A stretch of 64,000 nucleotides of DNA, taken from JAPPHA01 sp963662705 (GTDB lineage: Bacteria > Pseudomonadota > Alphaproteobacteria > Rhodobacterales > Rhodobacteraceae). Of this stretch, positions 36,250-46,105 are shown piece after piece. A model generated the notes under the pieces. The model was not told the DNA's origin. It ran no database searches and saw only the letters and a list, made by a program, of their open reading frames with translations. Each line of letters begins with the position of its first letter. Within the stretch, counting starts at the first letter, position 1. The stretch covers positions 3,472,001-3,536,000 of the forward strand of contig OY759767.1 in NCBI GenBank assembly GCA_963662705.2. The letters are read 5' to 3'. The position numbers and the translations under genes are program-made.

Positions 36250-36510
36250 GCATCCGTCCAATCACGGAATGCCCAGCTGGGGGGCCTGTTACGCCCATGG
36301 GCCTGCCGCCAGTTCTGTCCTAACCTCAACGGAGACCAATTCATACTGCCCGTGGCCGGAATGCGGCACCGATGATCCCGCCGGCGCGGGCCCTGCCCTT
36401 CATCGGGGTTGCCCGGGCCGCGGCGGCATTCGTTTCACGACTCGAATCACATGTGTTCCGATGTTTCGCCCGAACGTTGATGCCCGCAGCGCGTCCGGAA
36501 CACCCGGCAT

Positions 36511-39174
36511 TTGGCAAACTCTCCCCGGCGGGATTCCCGGGCGTTGCGGCGACACCCATGCCCCTCGGCAGCCGGGCCGGGCAAGCTCGTGCCGGTTTCC
36601 GTGATGAGATCCGGGATGAATTTGGCCGCGACGGCTCCTCGAAAGGGTACGGACGAGACACCCTTCGAACGCCCGGATCGTCCCGCCGTGGATTCGCTGC
36701 CCACCTGTGATCCACCCACGTCGCCGGGGCGGAATGGCCGAAATCGGTCCCACTGTCCCTTGCCGACCGGCCTTGCGAACTGGTTCCACTCGAGAGGGTG
36801 GGAACTGCACCCGCATCAAAAAAGACTGGTTGAACTTGCAGAGGAGTCGTCCGTTCTCCTGGTCGCGCCGACCGGGGGCGGAAAGACGCTGGCCGGATTC
36901 CTCCCGTCGCTCATTGCGCTCGAATCCGGCGACTTCAACGGACTTCACACGCTGTACGTTTCGCCGCTCAAGGCGCTCGCGTCCGATATCCACCGAAATC
37001 TGCAGCAGCCCGTCAACGATCTTCGGCTGCCGGTGCGAATCGAGGTGCGAACCGGCGATACGCCGCAATCACGGCGAGTCAGGCAGCGGACTGATCCGCC
37101 GCACATGCTCCTGACCACTCCGGAGTCCCTTGCGCTCATGCTTTCCCATCCGGACTCGGAACGCATCTTCGGATCTCTCCAGAGAGTCATCGTCGATGAA
37201 ATCCACGCGCTCGCCGAAAGCCGCCGGGGGGATCAACTCGCGCTGTGCCTGTCCAGGCTCAGGTCACTGGCTCCGTCCATGAGGCGCGTCGGCCTGTCGG
37301 CGACGGTCAGGGATCCGGACGCACTCGGTCATTTCCTTTCGGCGGTACCGGAACCGTGCACGATCGTTCACGCCGATAGCGGCCCGTCTCCGGATATCTC
37401 TGTCTTGATGACCGACGAAGCGCCGCCGTGGTCCGGTGCCGGAGCCCTGTATTCCATCCCCGCCGTCATTGATGAGATTCGCGGCTCCCGCACGACACTG
37501 GTCTTCATCAACACGAGGGCCCAGTCCGAAATCTATTTCCACGCCCTCTGGCAAGCGAATCACGACAACCTGCCGATCGCCCTGCATCATGGCGCCCTGT
37601 CACGCGAGGCCCGGGAAAAAGTGGAGGCGGCGATGGTCGAAGGTCGACTACGGGCGATCGTGTGCACCGGAACCCTCGACCTCGGGATCGACTGGGGCGA
37701 TGTCGACCTCGTGATCCAGATCGGAGCACCCAAGAATGTCCAGAGGCTGGTTCAGAGAATTGGAAGATCGAACCACACGTACAATGCACCCTCGCGGGCA
37801 ATTCTTGTTCCCGCCAACAGGTTCGAGGTCTTCGAATGCCGGGCAGCCCTCGAAGCGGCGGCCGCACACGACCTCGACGGCGAGCCCCGGGGGGCAGGTG
37901 CCGGGGACGTGCTCTGCCAGCACATCTTCATTCGCGCCGCGGCGGGGCCATTCGATGCCGACCAACTGTTTCGGGAAATCAGTGCGGCCGGGCCGTTCTG
38001 CAACGTGACGAGGCAGGAATTCGATGCATGCCTGGATTACTGCGCAACCGGAGGATACGCGTTCCAGGCCTATGACAGGTGGCAACGACTGAAACAGCGG
38101 CAGGATGGAACGTGGGAACTCCGAGACCCCCGGCGGGCCCGGTCCGTACGCATGAATGTCGGCACGATCATCGAGGAAGACATGATGGGCGTCCGGTTGG
38201 GCCGGCGTGGAGGCCGGCCCCTCGGGCGGGTTGAAGAAGCCTTCGCGGCGACGTTGTCAGAAGGCGACACCTTCCTGATGGGTGGCAAGATCGTGCGTTT
38301 CGACCGGTTGCGGGAAATGACCGTGGAAGTCTCGAGGTCCCAGGCCCGGCGTCCGCGGATCGCGGTGTACAGCGGGACCAAGTTCGCAACGTCGACCCTT
38401 CTGTGCAACCGCGTCATCGCGCTCCTTCAGCCGGAATCGCCACCCGGCGTACCCGACCACGCGATCAACTGGCTCCGTCGACAACGCGAGATTTCGAGGG
38501 TCCCCGTATCCGGCCGTTTGTTGATCGAGAGCTTTCCCCACGGGAACCTTGAATGTACGTGCATCTACGGTTTCGCCGGGAAAAACGCGCACCAGACGCT
38601 CGGACTCCTGCTGACCCGCCGAATGGAAATTCATGATCTTCGTCCCGTCGGGTTCGTCACGACCGACTATGCGGTTCTGTTGTGGAGTCTGGGCAAGGTC
38701 ACCGATGCACACATGCTGATGTCACCCGAGAGTATCCGCGCCGGTTTCGAGGACTGGCTTTCCGGAAACGCCGTCATGAAGCGGACATTCAAGACGGTCG
38801 CAACCATCTCGGGACTGATCGAACGGAACATCCCGGGAAGCACCCGCAAGACCGGTCGCCAGACCGTTGTTTCCTCAGACATTCTTTACGACACGCTGAG
38901 GAAATACGATCCCGATCATCTCCTGCTCCGCCTGACACGGAAGGAAGCCATGCGTGGAATCGTTGACTTCTCACGCATCGAGGACATGTTCAGCCGGGTC
39001 AGGGGCCAAATCGACCATGTCCTCGCCCCCCATGTCACACCGCTTGCCGCTCCACTCCTGCTCGAGGTCGGTCGCGTTCCGATTTCCGCGAGCGGAGAAG
39101 AGGAGATGTTGTTCGAGACCGCCGGCGAACTGATGAAAAAGGCGGGGCTCGATCAATCCACGATCGCTCAATGA
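36511..39174 (+). CDS. Ligase-associated DEXH-box helicase (Lhr-type)
   Basis: A superfamily-2 DNA helicase: Walker A APTGGGKT at 119-126, Walker B box DEIH at 230-233, SAT at 264-266, TGTLDLGIDWGDVDLVIQIG and the QRIGRSNH motif VI, then the Lhr core domains. Homology starts only near residue 85, so the 887-residue frame probably over-extends at the N-terminus; GTG 36688 would give about 828 residues, the usual length. The stop overlaps the ATG of pdeM. The pair belongs to the ligase-associated DNA repair set; the ligase and the exonuclease are not in the window. Confidence 0.88.
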   Translation: MANSPRRDSRALRRHPCPSAAGPGKLVPVSVMRSGMNLAATAPRKGTDETPFERPDRPAVDSLPTCDPPTSPGRNGRNRSHCPLPTGLANWFHSRGWELHPHQKRLVELAEESSVLLVAPTGGGKTLAGFLPSLIALESGDFNGLHTLYVSPLKALASDIHRNLQQPVNDLRLPVRIEVRTGDTPQSRRVRQRTDPPHMLLTTPESLALMLSHPDSERIFGSLQRVIVDEIHALAESRRGDQLALCLSRLRSLAPSMRRVGLSATVRDPDALGHFLSAVPEPCTIVHADSGPSPDISVLMTDEAPPWSGAGALYSIPAVIDEIRGSRTTLVFINTRAQSEIYFHALWQANHDNLPIALHHGALSREAREKVEAAMVEGRLRAIVCTGTLDLGIDWGDVDLVIQIGAPKNVQRLVQRIGRSNHTYNAPSRAILVPANRFEVFECRAALEAAAAHDLDGEPRGAGAGDVLCQHIFIRAAAGPFDADQLFREISAAGPFCNVTRQEFDACLDYCATGGYAFQAYDRWQRLKQRQDGTWELRDPRRARSVRMNVGTIIEEDMMGVRLGRRGGRPLGRVEEAFAATLSEGDTFLMGGKIVRFDRLREMTVEVSRSQARRPRIAVYSGTKFATSTLLCNRVIALLQPESPPGVPDHAINWLRRQREISRVPVSGRLLIESFPHGNLECTCIYGFAGKNAHQTLGLLLTRRMEIHDLRPVGFVTTDYAVLLWSLGKVTDAHMLMSPESIRAGFEDWLSGNAVMKRTFKTVATISGLIERNIPGSTRKTGRQTVVSSDILYDTLRKYDPDHLLLRLTRKEAMRGIVDFSRIEDMFSRVRGQIDHVLAPHVTPLAAPLLLEVGRVPISASGEEEMLFETAGELMKKAGLDQSTIAQ

Positions 39175-39929
39175 CGACCACCCGGCATTCGACCGGAAAC
39201 GAGGCCGGTTTCGAATCGGAACACGCATTCCGCTTCGAATTCTGCGGTGTATCGCTATGCGCCCTGCCAGACCGTGCGCTCTGGTGGCCGGGCCGCCGGC
39301 TTCTCTGCGTCGCCGACATGCATTTGGGGAAATCGGGGAGACTCGCCCGTTCGTCAGGCGCACTCCTGCCTCCATATGAAACGCGCGAGACGCTGACCCG
39401 GCTCTCCGGTCTCGTTCGGAATGCAGATCCGGTGACCGTCGTTTGCCTCGGCGACAGCTTTGACGATCTCGAGGCTGTCCGCGAACTCTCGGCTGAAGAC
39501 CACGAGACTCTTTCAGTCTTGTCGCGAGGCCGCCAGTGGATCTGGATATCGGGCAATCACGACCCTGGCCTGGACCGTGGCGACCTGATGCCAGTGCCCG
39601 GCGACGGCGAACCGCCAGGCAATCCCGGTATCCTTTCGGACCAGCTTACCGTGGGTCCGCTGACCTTTCGTCATGTCGCAAATCCCGCCGAAAGCTGCGA
39701 GGTCTCGGCGCACTACCATCCGAAATGCCGCGTCTCCGGGTACGGCAGGAGGGTGACAAGGGCGTGTTTTCTCGTCGACGGCAAGCGAATCATCCTGCCC
39801 GCGTTCGGACGCTACACCGGAGGCCTCCACTGCCACGAACCCCCTTTGTCGGACCTGATGGCCCCCTCGGCCATCGCGGTGCTGACCGGTACCAGGGCAA
39901 TGGCGGTCCCTGTCCGTCGCGAAAACTGA
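39171..39929 (+). CDS. pdeM: Ligase-associated phosphoesterase PdeM
   Basis: The 252-residue calcineurin-like metallophosphoesterase has metal-binding motifs DMHLGK near residue 49, GDSFDD near 89, GNHD near 127 and later histidines (CEVSAHYHPKC). It matches PdeM, the nuclease or phosphatase of the ligase-associated DNA damage response. ATGA overlap with the helicase gene shows translational coupling. It ends 21 bases from the convergent folD. Confidence 0.87.
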   Translation: MTTTRHSTGNEAGFESEHAFRFEFCGVSLCALPDRALWWPGRRLLCVADMHLGKSGRLARSSGALLPPYETRETLTRLSGLVRNADPVTVVCLGDSFDDLEAVRELSAEDHETLSVLSRGRQWIWISGNHDPGLDRGDLMPVPGDGEPPGNPGILSDQLTVGPLTFRHVANPAESCEVSAHYHPKCRVSGYGRRVTRACFLVDGKRIILPAFGRYTGGLHCHEPPLSDLMAPSAIAVLTGTRAMAVPVRREN

Positions 39930-39950
39930 GCCCGCCCGGCTCCCGGCCGA

Positions 39951-40850
39951 TCAGGTCAGCAAATCGTCCGGTTCGGGGATCCCGTTGATTCGGCAACATG
40001 CGGTGATCGTGTTGGCCAAGAGACAGGCAATTGTCATCGGCCCTACTCCGCCGGGGACCGGGGTCACCGCACCTGCCCGTTCAACGGCGCTGGCGAAATG
40101 CACATCGCCAACCAGCTTGAACTTGCCCTCTCCCCGCTCGGGAGCAGGAACGCGGTTGATCCCGACATCGATGACGGTCGCCCCGTCCCTGATCCAGGAA
40201 CCCGTAACCATTTCCGGCCTCCCCACGGCCGCGATCAGGATGTCGGCTTCGCGGCAAAGGGCCTCGATGTTCCGGGTTCGGCTGTGTGCAATGGTCACCG
40301 TACAATGATTCTGCAGCAAAAGGCTGGCCATCGGCTTGCCAACGATATTCGAACGCCCAATCACCACGGCCCGCATTCCGGCAAGCGACCGGTGCTGATC
40401 GCGCAGGAGCATGAGGCAACCAGACGGCGTGCAGGGACTCATGGACGCTTGCCCGGTCGCCAAAAGGCCGACGTTCGCGATGTTGAATCCGTCGACATCC
40501 TTGTCCGGCCGGATCGAGTTGATGACCAGGCCTTCCCGCAATTCACCAGGGAGCGGCAACTGGCAAAGGATCCCGTGGACCCCGGAATCATCGTTCAGAT
40601 CCTGCAGACATCCAATGAGTTCGGCTTCGGTCGTCGATTCCGGAAGTTGCCGTACGGACGAAATGACTCCGGCCTCGGCCGCAGCCCTGTGCTTGTTTCG
40701 CACGTAGACCATGCTGGCCGGGTCATCCCCGACCAGGACAACCGCCAGTTTCGGAGGACATCCTGACTTCGTCAGCACGGTTGCGTGGTGCGCAACCCTG
40801 GCCCTGACCCTTTCGGCAATCAGCTTTCCGTCGATCACCCTTGCCGTCAA
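39951..40850 (-). CDS. folD: Bifunctional methylene-THF dehydrogenase/cyclohydrolase FolD
   Basis: The protein (299 residues from TTG 40850) has all FolD marks: YVRNKHRAAAEAG with the catalytic lysine, GILCQLPLP, DKDVDGF, the NADP-binding GRSNIVGKPMA, and the C-terminal PVPGGVGPMTIA. It interconverts methylene-, methenyl- and formyl-tetrahydrofolate in the cytosol. The open frame extends to 40928, but that overlaps fhs and lacks homology, so TTG at 40850 is preferred. It follows fhs by about 46 bases. Confidence 0.93.
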   Translation of the reverse strand: MTARVIDGKLIAERVRARVAHHATVLTKSGCPPKLAVVLVGDDPASMVYVRNKHRAAAEAGVISSVRQLPESTTEAELIGCLQDLNDDSGVHGILCQLPLPGELREGLVINSIRPDKDVDGFNIANVGLLATGQASMSPCTPSGCLMLLRDQHRSLAGMRAVVIGRSNIVGKPMASLLLQNHCTVTIAHSRTRNIEALCREADILIAAVGRPEMVTGSWIRDGATVIDVGINRVPAPERGEGKFKLVGDVHFASAVERAGAVTPVPGGVGPMTIACLLANTITACCRINGIPEPDDLLT

Positions 40851-40896
40851 GACGCGGGCCTTTCCTCGATCGGTGCGTTTCGTTCTGGCGGCAAGT

Positions 40897-42576
40897 TCAG
40901 AACAACCCGTCGATTTCACCGTCTTCATTCAGGCAGATCGACTCCGCGGCCGGGACCCTCGGCAGCCCTGGCATGGTCATGATCTCGCCGCAGATGGCGA
41001 CGACAAACCCGGCACCCGCCGACAGGCGAACCTCCCGGATCGGGATCGAATGGCCGGTCGGAGCCCCACGCAGGTTCGGGTCGGTCGAGAAACTGTACTG
41101 GGTCTTTGCCATGCAGACCGGCAGGTTTCCATGTCCCTGTTCTTCCCACATTCCAAGCTGATCCCTGATCTTCTTGTCGGCGACGATTTCATCCGCCCGG
41201 TAGATTTTCAGGGCAATCGTTTCGATCTTTTCCATGAGCGGCATGTCGTCCGGATAGATCGGCGCGAACCGGGCGGTTCCCGAATCGGCGATTTCAGCGA
41301 CGCGGGTGGCCAGATCGACCGTTCCGTCGGACCCCATCTCCCAATGCCTGCAGAGAATGGCCTCGGTTCCGAACGCCTCGCAGTATTCGCGCACGCCGCC
41401 AACTTCGGCGTCCGTGTCCGAAACGAAATTGTTGATCGCGACGACAACCGGAACACCGAAAGACTTGACGTTCTCGATATGGCGACCAAGGTTCGCGCAA
41501 CCGTCGCGAACGGCCTGGACGTTTTCCGCGGCGAGATCCGCCCTTGCGACACCTCCATTCATTTTCATCGCGCGAACGGTCGCAACGATCACGACAACCG
41601 ACGGGGCGAGGCCAGCCATTCTGCATTTGATGTTCATGAACTTCTCGGCACCGAGATCCGCGCCGAAGCCCGCTTCGGTCACGACATAGTCGGCGAGTTT
41701 GAGCGCCGTCGTCGTTGCGGTTACCGAATTGCAGCCATGGGCGATGTTGGCGAAAGGCCCGCCATGCACGAATGCAGGGTTGTTCTCGAGCGTCTGGACC
41801 AGGTTTGGCTGCAAGGCCTGTTGCAGGAGAACAGTCATTGCCCCGTCGGCCTTGATGTCGCGGCAGTACACCGGCGAACGATCGCGGCGGTAACCGACGA
41901 TGATCCTGCCCAGCCGCTCCTGCAGGTCATCAAGGTCCGATGCCAGGCACAGGATCGCCATGACTTCGGATGCAACCGTGATGTCGAACCCGGTCTGGCG
42001 CGGGAAGCCATTTGCGACGCCACCAAGCGATGCCACGATATCGCGCAGCGCCCTGTCGTTCATGTCCAGGACCCTGCGCCAGGTCACGCGCCGTTGGTCG
42101 ATCTCAAGGGAATTCCCCCAGTAGATGTGGTTGTCGATCATGGCGCTCAGAAGATTATGCGCCGAGGTGATCGCGTGGAAATCGCCAGTGAAGTGCAGGT
42201 TCATGTCTTCCATTGGAACGACTTGTGCGAGTCCGCCGCCGGCAGCTCCGCCTTTCATTCCGAAACACGGTCCGAGGGACGCTTCACGGATGCAGATCGC
42301 CGCCTTCTTTCCGATCCTGCAGAGTCCGTCGCCGAGGCCGACCGTCGTCGTCGTCTTGCCTTCACCTGCCGGCGTCGGATTGACCGCAGTCACCAGGATC
42401 AGGCGCCCGTCTTCCCGACCCGCCAGTGACTTGATGAAACCCGACGAAATCTTCGCCTTGTCGTGACCGAACGGAACAAGACTCTCCGGAGGAATCCCGA
42501 GCATTGCTCCGACTTCCTGGATCGGCCGCTTGTCCGCGGCCCGCGCAATCTCGATATCTGTTCTGAAGGATGCCAT
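40897..42576 (-). CDS. fhs: Formate-tetrahydrofolate ligase
   Basis: The 559-residue enzyme makes 10-formyl-THF from formate, THF and ATP. It shows the P-loop TPAGEGKT (about 68-75), GGGYAQ-like AAGGGLAQVVPMEDMNLHFT, FTGDFHAI, and the long conserved core to EIMTMPGLPRVPAAE. The ATG at 42576 is chosen for AGGAAG just upstream. With folD it forms a compact C1 module, and it could receive formate produced by demethylation reactions such as those started by the DmdA-like enzyme. Confidence 0.95.
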   Translation of the reverse strand: MASFRTDIEIARAADKRPIQEVGAMLGIPPESLVPFGHDKAKISSGFIKSLAGREDGRLILVTAVNPTPAGEGKTTTTVGLGDGLCRIGKKAAICIREASLGPCFGMKGGAAGGGLAQVVPMEDMNLHFTGDFHAITSAHNLLSAMIDNHIYWGNSLEIDQRRVTWRRVLDMNDRALRDIVASLGGVANGFPRQTGFDITVASEVMAILCLASDLDDLQERLGRIIVGYRRDRSPVYCRDIKADGAMTVLLQQALQPNLVQTLENNPAFVHGGPFANIAHGCNSVTATTTALKLADYVVTEAGFGADLGAEKFMNIKCRMAGLAPSVVVIVATVRAMKMNGGVARADLAAENVQAVRDGCANLGRHIENVKSFGVPVVVAINNFVSDTDAEVGGVREYCEAFGTEAILCRHWEMGSDGTVDLATRVAEIADSGTARFAPIYPDDMPLMEKIETIALKIYRADEIVADKKIRDQLGMWEEQGHGNLPVCMAKTQYSFSTDPNLRGAPTGHSIPIREVRLSAGAGFVVAICGEIMTMPGLPRVPAAESICLNEDGEIDGLF

Positions 42577-42817
42577 GGCTTCCTGAATTCCCTTGTTCAA
42601 AAAAACCGGTTCACTGTGTCACGGGGACGACACCGTCATCACCTGTCATGAGTTTTCCGGAAATTGACTGCTGATAACGACTCCGGCCACGCCAATCGCG
42701 ACGCATCGAATCGCCCGAAACAGCGCAGGTGCGGTCACGCGACCGCGCCGCCGCAACATTCCCCGACCACTGGAAGAACATCCCCGCTCGGAATACCGCA
42801 GCGCCGATCAAACCGCC

Positions 42818-44734
42818 TCACGTTGACGGATTCGGCTTGAATCCGGACCGTCCCCTGGAAGCCTGAGGTTTTTTCGTTTTCGGAATCGCAACGATGCTCT
42901 TGTGCAACTCCTTGTCTTCATCGGGCTCATCGTCGTCCCGGTTAAGCGGTTGTCCATTGATGACCGTGGTGATCTCGTCGCCCGTCAGGGTTTCGTATTC
43001 GAGGAGACCCTCGGCCAGTCGTTCCAGATCCTGCCGTTTTTCGGTCAGGATTTCCATCGCGGTTTCGAACCCCTCGTCAACGAGAGCCCTCACTTCAATA
43101 TCGATGTTCTCCAGGGTGTTCGGACCATTGTTCGACATGCCCTGGTAGGGCCCGAGGAAGGTTTCCTCGCGGTTGGCATAGTCGATATTTCCAAGCACTT
43201 CCGACATGCCCATCTGCGTGACCATCGCGCGGGCCATCCGTGTAACCTGCTGGATGTCGGAAGCGGCGCCCGAAGTGACGTTTTCCTCGCCGAAAACCAG
43301 AACCTCTGCAGCCTTTCCCCCCATCGCCATCGCAATTTTCGACTTCAGTTTACGCTTGGTTATCGAAAGCTGGTCACGCTCGGGCAGGGCCAGGACAAGA
43401 CCAAGCGCACGACCTCGCGGGATGATCGTCGCCTTGTGAATTGGATCGTGCTGGGGCGAATTCAGCCCGACAATCGCATGTCCCGCCTCGTGATAGGCGG
43501 TCAGCTTCTTTTCCTCGTCGGTCATGACAAGGGACCGTCTTTCGGTTCCCATCATGACCTTGTCCTTGGCGTTTTCGAAATCCTCCATGGTGATCGCCCG
43601 CTTGCCGGCGCGTGCGGCCGCCAGTGCGGCTTCGTTTACCAGGTTTGCAAGGTCCGCGCCGGAAAACCCCGGGGTTCCGCGAGCGATGATCCTGAGGTCG
43701 ACGTCGGGAGCAAGCGGAGTCTTTCGGGAGTGGACTTCCAGGATCTTTTCGCGACCCTTGATGTCCGGGTTGGGGACCTGAACTTGCCTGTCGAAGCGGC
43801 CCGGACGGAGAAGCGCCGGGTCAAGAACGTCCGGACGATTGGTTGCCGCGAGCAGGATGACGCCCTCATTCGCTTCGAATCCGTCCATCTCGACCAGCAA
43901 CTGGTTCAGGGTCTGCTCCCGCTCGTCGTTGCCACCGCCGTAACCGACGCCCCGATGCCTGCCGACAGCATCAATCTCATCGACGAACACGATACAGGGG
44001 GCGTTTTTCTTCGCCTGATCAAACATGTCGCGAACGCGGCTGGCACCAACGCCCACGAACATTTCGACGAAATCCGATCCTGAAATGCTGAAGAAGGGAA
44101 CATCCGCCTCGCCTGCAATCGCGCGGGCGAGCAGGGTCTTGCCGGTTCCCGGAGGTCCGACAAGAACCGCGCCCTTCGGAATCTTGCCGCCGAGACGCGA
44201 AAACATGGTCGGATTTCGCAGGAACTCCACGATTTCCTCGAGTTCTTCCTTGGCCTCGTCGATTCCGGCGACGTCGTCGAACGTGATCCGGCCCTGTCGT
44301 TCGGTCAGCAGTTTCGCCTTCGACTTGCCGAAACCCATCGCGCCGCCCCGGCCGCCCTGCATCCGGTTCATTATGAAAATCCAGACCCCGATCAGCACCA
44401 GGAAAGGCAACCAGACCGACAGGGCAGACGCGATGAAAGACTGCTCCTGCGGCTTGGCAATGATCTCGACACCCGATTCCAGCAGGACAGGTGTGACATC
44501 AACGCCAGGAGGCACGATCGCCCTGAATTCGGCACCGTTTCCACTCCGGAGGTGGACCGTCTCTCCGTCGATCACGACACTTTCGACATCGCTGTTCTCG
44601 ATCCGGGCGATCATGTCGGAAAAGCTGATGGTCGTTCCCGAACTGGTAATCTGGTTGCCGTCGAAAAGTCGGAAAAGAACCACGACCAAAAGGAACAGCA
44701 CGACCCAGATGGCCAGGTTTCTGGCGTTACCCAC
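42818..44734 (-). CDS. ftsH: ATP-dependent zinc metalloprotease FtsH
   Basis: The 638-residue protein has two N-terminal membrane segments (about 7-23 and 103-122) around a periplasmic domain, then an AAA module: Walker A GPPGTGKT at 193-200, Walker B FVDEID near 250-255, and the second region of homology PALLRPGRFDR. The zinc-protease motif HEAGH is at 415-419. It is a hexameric inner-membrane quality-control protease and in other bacteria is controlled by HflK/HflC SPFH proteins, of which two homologues are encoded at 57.9-60.2 kb. It lies at the usual place after tilS. Confidence 0.97.
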   Translation of the reverse strand: MGNARNLAIWVVLFLLVVVLFRLFDGNQITSSGTTISFSDMIARIENSDVESVVIDGETVHLRSGNGAEFRAIVPPGVDVTPVLLESGVEIIAKPQEQSFIASALSVWLPFLVLIGVWIFIMNRMQGGRGGAMGFGKSKAKLLTERQGRITFDDVAGIDEAKEELEEIVEFLRNPTMFSRLGGKIPKGAVLVGPPGTGKTLLARAIAGEADVPFFSISGSDFVEMFVGVGASRVRDMFDQAKKNAPCIVFVDEIDAVGRHRGVGYGGGNDEREQTLNQLLVEMDGFEANEGVILLAATNRPDVLDPALLRPGRFDRQVQVPNPDIKGREKILEVHSRKTPLAPDVDLRIIARGTPGFSGADLANLVNEAALAAARAGKRAITMEDFENAKDKVMMGTERRSLVMTDEEKKLTAYHEAGHAIVGLNSPQHDPIHKATIIPRGRALGLVLALPERDQLSITKRKLKSKIAMAMGGKAAEVLVFGEENVTSGAASDIQQVTRMARAMVTQMGMSEVLGNIDYANREETFLGPYQGMSNNGPNTLENIDIEVRALVDEGFETAMEILTEKRQDLERLAEGLLEYETLTGDEITTVINGQPLNRDDDEPDEDKELHKSIVAIPKTKKPQASRGRSGFKPNPST

Positions 44735-44827
44735 GACTACGCTCCCCGCATTCTCGTTCGCCGGCGCCGGTCGTCACCGGTTGTGCCGGGCTGCTTTCAT
44801 CTACAGATAGTCTCCGGGCGAAAGAAT

Positions 44828-46105
44828 TCAATGCGTTACGATCGACCCGAAGAAGGAATTGACGCCGTTTTCCAGAAAACAGTCGCACCCGCGCCTCATA
44901 CCTGCAAGTGGCGCGGAAATCAATTCGTTCGCCAACCAGAATGACGGGGTCGCCATGATGGCCATTCTGCTGGAATCCTGGCATTTCCAGTCAGGGCAGA
45001 AACGGAGGCCGGGTTCCCCGAGCGGCCGAACTTCCGATTCGCGCAGCTCTTCGGGTACCGTGACCCGCCAGCGACCATCAAACATTCCACTCGTGGCGGG
45101 CTGGACTTTCATTGCAGACACTTCCCTGCAAACTTCCGCCATGCACTTGTTGCCGTGGACGGCAACACATCCCGACAGTGTCCCGCCGAGGCCGGAGTAC
45201 AGCGCCTTCTCGAACCGCAACAGTGCGGCCAAACGCGGCCGGTAGTTCGAACCCGAGACCCATTTGAGTGCATGCGCCAACAAGCGGAGCCGGATCTCGG
45301 CGGGGGCGCCGCCGTATTGCTCGAGATCGATCAGGACCGATCCCATGCGCGTTGGTTTGGCCACCGTGTTCGCCAACTCCCGCGTTGCGACTTCCAGCCC
45401 GAATCTGGCTTGCTTCATTCGATCAGCGGTCGCAACCAGCGTTTCCTGGTCGAGACCCAATTCTTCCAGTTGCCGCCTGGCCTTCCGGACTCGGGATCGA
45501 AGAAAGCGGTCGTCCTCGTTGCCGGGGTCCTCGCACCACCCGACGCCGGCCGAGGTCAGGAATTTCCGCAGACTTTCCCGCGAGACCCCCAGGAGGGGCC
45601 GGACCCAGTCAACTCCCTGGTCATGTTCGACCGGATACATCGACGCGAGGCCATCGACTCCCGATCCCCTTCCAAGCCTCATCAGGAAAGTCTCGGCCTG
45701 ATCGTCTCTGGTGTGGCCAAGCAGGACCGCACCAAGTCCTTGCAGCCGCGCCCACGACCCGATCAACCGGCGTCGGGCATCGCGGGCGGCACCCTGGAGA
45801 TTCCCCGACGCAGGGGCGGAATCCCAACTCAGCGTCTCGTGCTCGATTCCCAGTTCACGGCAGAGAGAGGCAACGAACCGTGCCTCCGCGTCGGCCGCAT
45901 CCCGGAGGTGGTGGTTGACCGTCGCGCACCGAAGTACGCAACCACTGCCTTTCGACCATGCGTGGGAAAGGAGCAGAAGCGCAACGGAATCACCGCCGCC
46001 GGAAACCGCGACACCAAGATTCGCGCCCTGAATTCCTGCCTTGTCGAGAGCGAGCGAAAACGCCGCGCGAACGGAATCGTCATTCACCTGTTCAGTTGCA
46101 ACCAA
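44828..46105 (-). CDS. tilS: tRNA(Ile)-lysidine synthase TilS
   Basis: The 425-residue protein has the PP-loop SGGGDS at 35-40, the NHHLRDAADAEA block and GHTRDDQAETFLMRL, then the C-terminal TilS domain. It attaches lysine to C34 of the tRNA that reads AUA. Its start overlaps the cpoB stop by 14 bases, and it sits between cpoB and ftsH as in many alphaproteobacteria. Confidence 0.93.
   Translation of the reverse strand: MVATEQVNDDSVRAAFSLALDKAGIQGANLGVAVSGGGDSVALLLLSHAWSKGSGCVLRCATVNHHLRDAADAEARFVASLCRELGIEHETLSWDSAPASGNLQGAARDARRRLIGSWARLQGLGAVLLGHTRDDQAETFLMRLGRGSGVDGLASMYPVEHDQGVDWVRPLLGVSRESLRKFLTSAGVGWCEDPGNEDDRFLRSRVRKARRQLEELGLDQETLVATADRMKQARFGLEVATRELANTVAKPTRMGSVLIDLEQYGGAPAEIRLRLLAHALKWVSGSNYRPRLAALLRFEKALYSGLGGTLSGCVAVHGNKCMAEVCREVSAMKVQPATSGMFDGRWRVTVPEELRESEVRPLGEPGLRFCPDWKCQDSSRMAIMATPSFWLANELISAPLAGMRRGCDCFLENGVNSFFGSIVTH

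Noticed and set aside
40711..42429. 572-codon open frame on the plus strand
   Set aside because: It lies antisense to fhs, which has full motif support. High third-position GC keeps the opposite strand open. No domains are seen.
42902..44083. 393-codon open frame on the plus strand
   Set aside because: Antisense to ftsH.
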